Assembly (NCBI GenBank): GCA_016785225.1
Contig: JAFBJZ010000879.1
Span: forward strand, 434,501-498,500
Length of the DNA stretch: 64,000 nt
Direction of reading: 5' to 3'
DNA from: Psettodes erumei
Lineage: Eukaryota > Chordata > Actinopteri > Pleuronectiformes > Psettodidae
Every line of letters starts with the position of its first letter. The first letter of the stretch is position 1. The translations under genes were made by a program, and so were the position numbers. The notes under the pieces are model-generated. The model had not been told where the DNA came from, searched no databases, and saw nothing but the letters and a program-made list of their open reading frames with translations. Below, piece after piece: positions 27,633 to 40,300 of the stretch.

Positions 27633-30600
27633 TAAAAGACACACTTCCCACCCTTTCCCCATTACACTGACTAAACTAAAGGAATCTATTGTAGGTATGA
27701 AAAGAGGTAAATCACCAGGATTAGATGGCCAATATCAATTACATATGATTAACTGCTCTACTGAAGAGGGCTACTTCTTAATAAAAAATAGCTTTATTAA
27801 CGTCATCTCCTAAATCCAGCATGGACCCTACATGGTGTAGCAATTATAGACCCCTCTCCATGCTTACTACCAAGATCTAGGCTTTTGCTAATCCTGTCTT
27901 GAGACTTTATGACCAAAATGGTTCACTGCATCCAGACAAGTTTATTAAGTCACAACAGCCAGGAGAAGTTGTGCCAACTCCTGCATATTATGAATGCTGC
28001 CAAGGATATTGCATCTCCAAGCACACAAGCTTGAATGGCTTGAATCTGTGAGAAGTGGTAAAATGTTAAAGTAGTTAATGTATTGAATTTGATCTTAACA
28101 GATGGACTAATTATGCAATGTTCTTACAGACTTGTGAAGATATGGTTAACTGCTTTACATTTATGTTACCCCCTGCAACCCCCATCTAACTACTGGAATA
28201 GAGTTCACCCAAATTTATATGAGGTGGGGATCATCCACGGGTCAGGATAACCACATTACATAGGCATAAACATCAGGGTGGTCTGTCAGTCCAAATTTCA
28301 AATAATATTTTTTGTCATTTGCCTTGAGGCATCTACAGCATACAGAGTGGAAGGAACCAGTGAAAACAAATTAATTGCATTCTATTTTTAACACCCAAGG
28401 GCCAAACGAAGGGATTGATGTTGAAACTTTACTCGTTGTCTATTTCGTCAACATATGTGATTGTTACAGTGTGAACTGGTTTTTAATCAAGCATTATGAT
28501 CTGTGGAGAATGATATCTCGCTTCTGTATATGTTGAAGGTGTATGATGGAAGTGAAAATAAACTAATCTAAACTGAACTGAACTGAACCGAACACATAAA
28601 ATGCCCAGATGTTGTCCATTGCATTTAGGGCAGGGCCTTTTTAAATTGCAGTTTACTGCCATATGTGACCTTGTACATCTCCAGCATTTTCCTTTCTCTT
28701 TAATTAATTTAGCAATTTCTCTGTATTTAAGTCTTTCACAATTAGTCAGGGAAAGTCAGTCAGTCAGGCAACTAACAGTAGGAACATTAAATTTGACTCG
28801 CTTAACCTTGAATCCAGAGCAAGATAGATTATAATGGACATTTTGCTGTGCTGCACAAGAATGTCTTGCAATGTTGGCGACAAATTCACTTTATAATTTA
28901 TTTAGCAAACATTTAGGATGTGATGCAAAGGCAGGTTCTGCTGCCCCTTCATGCCCAAGAGACCAAGACTGTAACATGCCCACCATAGAGCTCAATCTTA
29001 CTGCAAACTAACAGAAATGATTTGCATTACCAGAGGGAACTTTGAGAAGGTTCAAAATAGCATGTATTTCACCCAGTGGAAGTTGGTGTTGCTGGCTATA
29101 CTGCTGCTCTAATGCTGCTAAAGCCATAGTTTATGGCTGTGGGTCATGAGCAGAGGAGTGTATGACAGCCTGAGCTTAGATGAAGGTGGTCTCGTTAAGA
29201 TATGGTATGTCTATCTTTCAGGTTCTTCTGCTAGTAATAGGTTAAAGCTTTGGGCCATCTTCAGTAAAGAAACTTGAATGCATGGAGTATATCAGTTGGT
29301 TGTAACTGCAGTGTTATGTTGCCATGCTGGAGGTGGTAGGTACTGTAATTTATGGGGTAACAGGTACTGCTGGTACCTTTAGGGAACTGCAGACAAGAGT
29401 GGATGTACAGGCCGGGAAATATAAACATTAGGTGATTGTAAAGAAACTACTGGAGGGGTTAGATGACTGTGCTGCACATGTGCTGTTGGGGCTTGAGCAG
29501 GATGCAGATGAATTGCAGGCATTTGGTTTGGATGTGCATAGGTTAGGAGTACTTGATAGAAGTGCACATGGGCACATGCATAGTCTGCTAATTTGTCACT
29601 TTTTGAGGTAATAAAATGGATGTTATTGACTATATCTGAGTTAATAAGGTGATTGGTGATGTTTATTCTACCATGAACAAACATTCTTTATGTTTATGGT
29701 GGTACTCATGGGGCTACAAAAAAATGCTGTAATTTTAAAACTTTTTTGATAAAAAGTCATTATTTCAGTTTTGTTTTGGCTATTTTTCTTATAGGAATAG
29801 ATGTATCTTTTTGGCGATTATGTGCTAAGCAGTTGGAGCTCACTTCAGTAGTAAGACAGTGTCCTTTTACCATTTGCATATTTAAAAAATTCATAGTCTC
29901 AGAGAGCCAAATCAATAACTGAAGAAACATTAACATTTAGCACATATGAAATTGCCAAGTCCTAAGTACCTAGATGACCTAGATTATGAATTGTTTTAGT
30001 AATATACTGTTTACAATCTGTACATTCTAATACATTGTAAACATTTTTTCTTAAATTTGCTACCAAGAAAAGTCCTAAGAAAAGACTGTCAGATTCATGA
30101 CATATTCCCAAACCACAGGATTGTTTGCACCTGTGTTTTTAGACTAGTCAATTCCATATTCTCCAGAAATTGAAAACCTGTGCTACATTTTCCTGATCAG
30201 TCCAGGTAAAGATCCAGCTAATCCGTATAAAAAAAGAGCATAAGCCTGTAGGGCTATGTGCACACATAAACTGAAAAGAAATTTGATGTAGATTGGAAGA
30301 ATGCTAAAATGAAGCTATAAATCCAGTGGAGCATCAAACCCAAAGAGAAAGAGGAAATTTACTACATCTGAAGTGGAGGTGCTTCTGCAGGAACTCAACT
30401 GCAATGGAACCGTAATATTTAGTAGTGTAAATAGTAACCCTAACCCTAACCCTAGCAGCAAACAGAAATGAAGCCTGGAAAGCTAAAACCACCCAGTCGC
30501 AGAGCTGGACCAGTGCAATGGGGCAATTGTGGGCAGATAGCACTCTTGGGTATTAAATTAGCAGAGTGGCTGGATACAGATCTGGCAGCACATATGCCAT

Positions 30601-33600
30601 ATATTATCAAATTGCACATCTCGACTTCAAAGTTTCTCATACCAAAATACACACAATCCCCTGCTGTGACCTAGACCTAGCTGTGATCTTCCATCTGATA
30701 AACAACTGAGAGCAGCATACCAAGCTCAGAATGGGTGTACAGGTAGATGAGTGCAGGGTGAGGGTGATCAGGGTGTATTGTTCATTATTATTGTTACCGT
30801 ATACATTGAAGCTTTAATCAGCACTCACATAGCTGTCACAGTCAAATGTGTGTTTTGTTTTTATAGACTTGCTCTACCTCATTAGCTTCAACTGCTCACA
30901 ATAAATTGTAACATTTATTGTAATATATTGTAAGTTATCTCTCTAAAACTTGGATATGTTTTTAATGTTGAGGCTGATTTTTACTACTTAAGACCAAAGT
31001 TTATGAGAGTTGTGTCTGTATATCAAAATAAGTAAAGTCACTTTTCAACATTTTTTGTACATACTTTAGAATGCAAGGTAAATCTATGAGAACACTAAGT
31101 ATAAATATAAGCATTCAAACCCTCCAGCTATATGCTACAGCTAAAAAAGAGACTTTGAGTCCATAGTCCTTGATGTGCTGCTCTTAAAACCTTCACTCTT
31201 CTGGTTTCAGCCTGGCCAGCAAATTTGTAACCTGTTGCAGGTATTTCGTCCCATTCAGACACCAGAGCATCAGTGAGTTCCATCACTGACGTTGGCTCAC
31301 AATCACTGTTGTAGTTCTTCCTAAAAGGTGGATGAGGGGAAGTCAGGGATTGAGAGACCTGTTAAGTTTTTCCAGACCTTTGGTTGGAAAGCATCTCTTG
31401 ATGGAGCTAGGGGGCATTGTTAGGTTGAAACAGGAAAGGGATCAAACACAAAAACTGCTGACACAAAGTTGGAATATTGTTGTCTAAAAAAATCATTGCT
31501 TCAGTATTAAGATTACTCTTCATTGGAAGTGAAGGGCCCAATCAAGGAAAAACAGAAGTTTCTCTACTAATATCCATTCAGAAAATTTAATTTGAAATGA
31601 ACATTTCAAATGTATATTTTAAAAGCATATAGTCTCAGTTGTGTGGAATAATAACTTGCATCCACTTGTAAACACACTGGCTCTGCCTCAGTTCCAGTAA
31701 TCCCTCCACATACTGCTGATAGCTTTCCCTCCCACAAACACCACCCCACCAGCATCAGCCTCAAACCTTGTGCATTAGCACAACCACATCCCCCTTTGAT
31801 GCAAGATCACCTATCTGAGCCAAAACATCATAAACGAAACAGTGTTACACCTGCAGCATCAAACTATGGCCACGGTCAGATCACAGAAGAGAGCTGCTGG
31901 GAAGGATTCCAGCAGTCACTTCCTGTTTCTGTGGAAAATAGTGGTGCCATTGTGAGAAATATTTACATTTTCATTCAGTTATTCAGCAGAGACTTATCCG
32001 AAGCAAATTACAGAATCAGCACAGCAGGAGAGCTGGAAGTCAATACTAAGTACAAAATCTGTTCAGTAGGAGAAAATGTGTGCAGAATAAGTGTTATTCA
32101 GGCATTTGAGTGTGTTAGAGGAGTTAGCAGAAGAGGTGCTTTTGAAAGAGACACTGATGAGAGAGGCAAGGAGCATAGGCCTGTCTGATAGAGTTCAAGT
32201 TGCTGGCTGCATACAGACAAGTATTAGTGACTTGCTTGTCACAGGTACACATCAGGATGCAGTATCAGCAATTCCACATTTTTATTTTTATCTTTTTGGT
32301 ACTGGGACATTTTGTTGCATATCACCACTTCCATTAAACTGCCGGTACTCTTGGGCAGTGTGACTTTCCTCAACTAGTAATCACTCTAAGAGCACAGACC
32401 TCCACCAAGGTTTCTCTACAGCTCTATCTCTTTGCATTCCAGCCCTCACAGAAGTGCTACATGTTTCTGCAGCTTAAGCTGGATTCAACTCCTCCTAGAA
32501 AGCTTGTACTCATTCACTCTCACCCCTCCTGAAAATTGGCTAAGTAGTTGTTGTTTTTTTAAAGTCTTGCTAACAGTCCGACAGATGGACAAATGCCTAT
32601 TATCTCTGCATTGGCTTCACCTTGGCACAGTTAATAATGTGGGTTGTTTTCTGAATCAAATGACATTCCAGCAACTTACTTAACTACATTTTCCCAAAAC
32701 ATGTGTGAAGAGCACTGCTCCAGCCCAGTGGAGCTTTTTGCCATAAACATTTCCAAGGTAGTAATCTGTGACTCCAGTCGCCCACATTGAAGTTCTTAAT
32801 TGCAGGCCTGATGACTTGGACTGCACATCAAAATGATTGTAGATACGATGAAGAACAACTGAAATAGGAGCTAGTCTGGTAGGATAGTTTAAATTTTCTC
32901 ACCTTAAAATATGAGTTTATAAGATGGTTTTGTGACACAGATGTTCAGAAACCCATTTACTACTTAATGTGTCATTCTTTTGTGAAATGGACTCTTAGAT
33001 TGAAATGAAGTCACAGATTTTGTTTAGTTTGAACATTAAGGACAATGTACGTTCATAAATCAACAAAATTGTTTCATATTTTGTTGATTTATGAACGTAC
33101 ATTAATAACTTAGTTGTATCATTTATAGAAAATTTAATATATAAACATCTGATTGTTTTGAACTTATATCTATCTATCTATATCTATCTATTGAATACAT
33201 TAATATCTTGTTTAGTAGTAGAAGTAGAAGTTGAGTAAAGGGTGGTGCTACTTCATCTATGTGGATAGGTCAGAGTGATAAGATGAGAACCACGTTGAGA
33301 CCATGGGGATATCTGGTGGGAGCAACGAGTACAGTTGTGTTTTGTCTGTTATATGAGAAGCCATGTGAGTAGATAATTGAATCAAAGGTGATGTTGTTTA
33401 TTTCAAAGAAGGGGACCGATTACCAAGCCTTTTTATAATTGATAATGAAAAAAAGAATAAATGAATTTAATAAAATCAGTTTAAAGAACAAATGGTGGGT
33501 TTTGACATGGTGAGTATGCCATTTCACCTCCAACTTTCTCCATATCTAATCTCGCTGCCATGTTTCGAGAGTGAGCTATAAGAAGACCACATTTTCTTTG

Positions 33601-34327
33601 AGAGCTAAACCACAGAATAAACCTTTCTTTAAAATGTAGGTGCAGTATAATAGGTTTAGTAAGTACCCGCAGTGTGTTTTGTTCCTGGGAGTACCACTTC
33701 TCAAGAGGATAGAGCATAGAAAATAAAGCCAAGTACTGAATGCAAACCTCAAAAATTAATCTTAATTAGTATACGCATATCAATAATTCATATTCAATTA
33801 ATATTCAATGGCATCATAGACTCTTATAACTCTAATTGTTCTATTCTAATTGTTCTTTCTCAGAAAAGATACTTACAAAAAAATAGTTGAATGTTGAGAC
33901 TCTTAGGATGCCAGTTCACAGTCCTGAGTCAATCAATTTTCACCTGAAAAGCTACAATTTTTTTAAAGTCAAAATTTCATGTCTAATCATGAATTGAATT
34001 GAACTGACCCCTGGGCAGCAATGCCAAGCAGGAAATACCATCTACCTGTACATTAGCTGTTACCCAGATATAGCAAAATATCATCAGCATAAAGTGAAAT
34101 GTGAAAGCGATTAAAATGTATGAATCCCCACAACAATGGAGGCAAGTTTCTGTGGCTCCTATCTTTCTGAGGATTGCAATGATGGTGCAAATAACAACAG
34201 GGAAAGGGGCATGATGAGATCTTCCATCATATAGGAACTGGTGAAAAATAGTTTCCAGTTAATACTTAATCATAAGGATTATTACATAAAATTAGTAAAA
34301 TACCATTATTTCATTATTATTATTATT

Positions 34328-34363
<36 letters not shown>

Positions 34364-37300
34364 CATTATTTATCATTATTATTATTATTATTTCATTATT
34401 TCATCATTTTCTTGAATGAATGAATGAATGAATTATTGTCAGTTACACTACCGTTCAAAATTTGGGGTCACCCAGACAATTTTGTCTTTGTGTTTTTCAT
34501 GAAAAGTCACACTTTTATTTACCACCAGGAGTTGTAAAATGAATAGAAAATATAGTCAAGACATTGACAAGGTTAATAATTTTTTTCCTTCAAACTTTGC
34601 TTTTGTCAAAGAATCCTCCATTTGCAACAATTACAGCATTGCAGACCTTTGGCATTCTAGCTGTTAATTTTTTTTGAGGTAATCTGGAGAAATTTCACCC
34701 AACGCTTCTAGAAGCCCCTCCCACAAGTTGGATTGGCTGGATGGGCACTTCTTGTTTACCATACGGTCAAGCTGCTCCCACAACAGCTCAATGGGGTTTA
34801 GATCTGGTGACTGTGCTGGCCACTCCATTACAGATAGAATACCAGCTGCCTGCTTCTTCTCTAAATAGTTCTTGCACAATTTGGAGGTGTGCTTTGGGTC
34901 ATTGTCCTGTTGTAGGATGAAATTGGCTCCAATCAAGCACTGTCCACAGGGTATGGCATGGCATTGCAAAATAGGGTGATAGCCTTCCTTATTCAAAATC
35001 CCTTTTACCCTGAACAAATCTCCCACCTTACCAGCACCAAAGCAACCCCAGACCATCACGTTACCCCCACCATGCTTGACAGATGGCATCAGGCACTCTT
35101 CCAGCATCTTTTCAGTTGTTCTGCGTCTCACAAATATTCTTCTGTGTGATCCAAACACCTCAAACTTCGATTTGCCCATCCATAACACTTTTTTCCAATC
35201 ATCCTCTGTCCAATGTCTGTGTTCTTTTGCCCATATTAATCTTTTTCTTTTATTGGCCAGTCTCAGATATGGCTTTTTCTTTGCCACTCTGCCCTGAAGG
35301 CCAGCATCCTGGAGTTGCCTCTTCACTGTAGATGGTGACACTGGCGTTTTGCAGGTGCTATTTATTGAAGCTACCAGTTGAGGACCTGTGACACATCTCT
35401 TTCTCAAACTAGAGACTCTAATGTACTTATCTTGCTCAGCTGTGCAGCGGGGCCTCCCACTTCTCTTTCTACTCTGGTTAGAGCCTGTTTGTGCTGTTCT
35501 CTGAAGGGAGTAGTCCATACTGTTGTTGGAAATCTTCAGTTTCTTGGCAATTTCTCGCATGGAATAGCTTTCATTTCTAAGAACAAGAATAGACTGTCGA
35601 GTTTCACATGAAAGTTCTCTTTTTCCGGCCATTTTGAGCTTTTAATCAACCCCACAAATGTGATGCCCCAGATACTCAACCTGCTCAAAGGAAGGTCAGT
35701 TTTATAGCTTCTCTAACCAGCTAAACTGTTTTCAGCTGTGCTAACATGATTGCACAAGGGTTTTCTAATCATCCATTAGCCTTCTGACACAATGAGCAAA
35801 CACATTGTACCATTAGAACACTGGAGTGATAGTTGCTGGAAATGGGCCTCTATACACCTATGTAGATACTGCACCAAAAACCCGACATTTGCAGCTGAAA
35901 TAGTCATTTACCACATTAGCAATGTATAGAGTGTATTTCTGATTAGTTTAAAGTTTTCTTTACTGAAAAAACAGTGCTTTTCTTTCAAAAATAAGGAAAT
36001 TTCTAAGTGACCGCAAACTTTTGAACGGCAAGCCATACAACACATACAGACACATTAGAAATAAGGTATTTCAAAAAAGTTACACATCAATAAATAGGGA
36101 GTAGAGAGAAGCCCAAGGCTGATTTTTTGCCTATTCTATACCCTTTATAAAATAACCCAGAATATATGCAGATCAAAAATTATATATAAAATTAGTATTC
36201 TCTTTTGAGACATATATCTCTAGGAGCAGATTCAGATAGTAAATTCCTTAGGGCACTGGTTCTTGATAGAATGCCATTGTTTTTTTTGTTTTTTTTATGA
36301 ATGCACCCATCATGAGATCTATAGTTAATTATTTCATTAAAGGTAGTACATAAGGAGGGAACATACATATCAAAAATCATCTGAGTTGGGGGTATGCATT
36401 GAAGTAAATGCCATTTTAACCCCACTAATAACTTCTCGCAGAAGCAATCCTCTCTTCTAGATCAATTCCTTTATTGATAATTGTATGGTAGACTGTGTGT
36501 GAGGATCCTATGTGGCAGCAACCGCCCCAGGGCGTCGGGTGATTTACAGTGCGTGGTTTCTGAAACACAATCACAACAATACAGACTGATTAGCAATACA
36601 GCAACATAAACTTCACTGATAGATGCTAGTTTGCAGTTAGCTCCGCTTAATTAGCTATCAGCTATTCATGCAATTTAAACATTCACAACAGAGGAAAACG
36701 ACTCTTTAACGACCTAAATACACTCTTAATAACTCTTAACTTAATAAGTAAAACATCACCACTCACAGTTCAATGGACGCATGCACGGCAGATAATAAGA
36801 TAATCGTCACTCTGCACTAGTGGTGGGCGGATCGATCCAAATATCGATAGTATCGATACCAAGTGGGTATCGGAATTGGATCGATACTAGCCTGGTGAGA
36901 TCGATTCTTTACTTTAAGTTCCGTTCTTGTTTGCAATGCTGCGGTTTCGGCAAAGAGGAAAAAGCCAGGTCGCCGGACTCGCCGCTCCTGTGTCAGCGCA
37001 GAGCAGGCACACTTTGCCCCCCCTCTTGTGTTTAGATGTTGCGCCATCACATGAGTCACGTGACGTGACTTAGACGCGCAAAATCATTTGATAATAAAAC
37101 ATTTTCTATTTAATTATAAATTTTGTCCTAGTTCTGTCCTGAGTTTTAACTATTTAATAATAAAAAACGAAACATCACAAAAACACTTCAGGTCATGAAA
37201 ATTAATTGAGATTTAGCAATTCAATGATGCATCCACCTTATTTATTGATAAGTATCGATATCGGTATCAGTATTGGCGATACTGGCCCGTATTTACTTGG

Positions 37301-40300
37301 AATCGGATCGATACCAAAACATGCAGTATCGCACACCACTACTCTGCACCGAGTGGTCGTCTATGGTGCGTTCAATGACTTCACAGCTGTGGTAATTTAC
37401 AGTTGCGGCAACAATCACAAGAAAAGGGCATGCACAGAGATAACCTTTTGTACAATAATGTTAACCTTAAGACTGAAAAATAAATGAAACAATAACTTAA
37501 CTTGGTCTGTTGTTGCAAGAAGAGTATGCTACTAACTTCAGTCAGCATTATCTAAGCCATTATCTAATCTAATTCCTGCCCTTTACATTGCATTGTATTA
37601 CAGTATATATAGACTGATCAGGCACAAGAGTAAAACCTCTTACCTGATGCTTTGATGATTTGTATTATATGTCTGTATTCTGATTTCAGACGACAAAACA
37701 AAAACATAACCATTCAAATGTGATATGATGATTTTCTACAGGCACTGTATCTTTATAAACTGTCAGGTCATCATGTCATTTTGGGACAGGAGCACTTAGT
37801 TTATGAGTTAAGTGGATGACAGACATCTGTGGGTTAGTGAACAGTAGTTGACATCTTTATTTTATTATGGTTCAGTATTTTTCACTTATCAATGTTCCTT
37901 CTCACCTTGACCTGAACTTATTTCTATCCCTAACCCCCACCCATTTACTCCTATCTACCTATTAGACCTAACCCCAACTGCTGAGAACAGCAATATTTGA
38001 AGGGGAAACACACTTTCCTTGCAAGACAGACTTTTTGTATTACGCAAGCATTAGAGAAATGTAAATGCTGCAATTCATTTTTGAAATTAGGAGTCCTCAT
38101 TTAGAGCATGTTTATACAGTACAAGGCCTCAGAAGGTTAAATTTAACCAAACCAGGGGTTGCTTTTGTAGTTTCCTGCCTTGAAACAGCTGATTTGAACA
38201 TTGGAAGTTGGAAGCAACTTATATTTGTATTTGTTTTCTCCTTTTCATTTAGAGATACAGTATGTTTGATGATGCTCTATGCAGACTCATCTTGTTTAAT
38301 ACTATATAGACCACCAACACCAGTTTAGATTGAGTTTGTCTCCTATGTATAATCTCAATGTAGATCACAGTCACAATATTGAAAGAAAGAATTGCAATTT
38401 GATATTTTTCTCAGTTTGTTCTGTGCTAGTGGATAATCTCTGATTGTTCCCATTGAGTTTGATTTCATTTAACCTCCTTCCCTTCATCGTAATGAATTCT
38501 GTCTACACATCGTAGAAAGGGGTATTATGATCAGCCATAGAGGGGGATCCCACATAAGTGGTGCCATCAGAGCAGCACCCCAATGTTTCACACTGTCTTC
38601 CCTCATGGCTAAACATAGAGTGGGACAAAAAAAGCATCAAAGAGAAAGGACCCTGACCATCTCGCCTAACTCCCAAGATTCCCCTCTGTTCCTTCAGAAA
38701 GGGAACCCTCCTTTTTTTCTTTTTTATAATGAAATGGCCAAGCCAGGATTCTTGACATTCCAAACATTAAAAGGAGCAGGGTTAAATGTCTGCATTGGGC
38801 TGGACACTCCGTTATACAAATTGCAGCTGTACTGTCCTTGCAGTGCACGTGTGTATGTGACATTTTGAAGGTGGCCATTGTTGATGGGTCCTATCAGCCA
38901 GTGACCTGCTCGCTAATGTGTCTATCTGGAAGGCTCACATTCCTGGTGTAGTTGTGCTGCAGTGAGCTCAGAGGTGTATGGTACACTGGGTGGGTATGCA
39001 GCAGGTTGTGTGGCTCCCCTCTGTTTGTTTAAGTCAGTAAAAACCATAGCAGGGCTCCTTTTCTCTACCTGTCTGATGGCTTTTGACGAGAGGGCCCATT
39101 TTCCAGTATGTCCCCAGGCTCCTGTTTAGAGCTTAGATTTAACTTTACAAGAGCCTCTAACCACTTCTGTCACAAAAACACACAAACTGCTTTTCTTTAG
39201 CTGTCCCCAAACTAAAGGATAATGCCCTTAGATTTTTTCTGTTTTTTTCAACATTGTCAATTCATTAATGATTCCTTTCACAACTTATGTGTGTGGCCCC
39301 TAAAGCCAGCCTGATTCCTGTAGTGAGACAAGACAGCCAATGTGTCCCAAAGCCAATGGCCCCCTCATAACAATCACAAAGTCTGTGCCACCAACAACTG
39401 TCAGTCTACACTTCTTTGATATAAGTTATAAGGCTTATTCCTGGTCACAACATGCCAATCAGCGGGAAGATCTGAGTCATCCACGATGTTGATAGGTCTG
39501 CAGGTCACCCAGTTTGCAAGTGCTGAAATTAACTTCTTTGACTTAGCTCAGTCCACAGGTCTGTGACAATTTGCACTTTCCAAAATAGTGCTGTTGCCCA
39601 TTAGCATCCATCTAATTAGCTGTACTTATATGCATAGCTCAATTAATCAAATCATCATTAACACACAGCCTTAGTTAAGAACTGCTTTATGATGAGCTGA
39701 GATTTATTCAAGTTACGGTTAGCTCAACATAATGATGAGGAATGAAACTTGGTTGTCATTGGCCACTGAGTCCAGTCCCACAACACACTCTCAGTACACA
39801 CTGGATAACAAATACACAGCAAAGGCCAGTAAAAAGTTAAAGCTTTTTTGACTATCCACAGGCCCACAAAGATTTGGTCCAGTATGCCTGCTTGCCAGTC
39901 TCCCTAATGCAAAGGAGAATGCAGTGGGGGAGGGGGGACCAAACCATTTCCTTTTTTCATATGAGAGTGGTGGACAGGCCAAAAAATAATATGCTTCCTT
40001 AATGCTTCCTTCCTGTTTGTTTGGAGCATGAATTCAAAAGTTTTCCAACTCTTATACATTGCCCCTTTAACGTGTCAGTGATATTGACCAGGGGTACACA
40101 CAGGTTTGTTGTACACTGTTGCACAGTTTCAAGCATTTCAATTCCCCAAACATTTTGTCTATCATGTGTCCATCAGGGTGGTATCTCAGTTTTTAGTTGC
40201 TCAGTTAGACACCTATTACTACAATGTGGTGTATTTATGATAATTTGTAAGTCATATGACTAACTCTCTCTAAGGTTATTGAGATTTGGGAACATGGTAA

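Noticed and set aside
34958..35611. + strand frames over the Tc1 transposase
   Set aside because: Antisense shadows of the 322-codon transposase.
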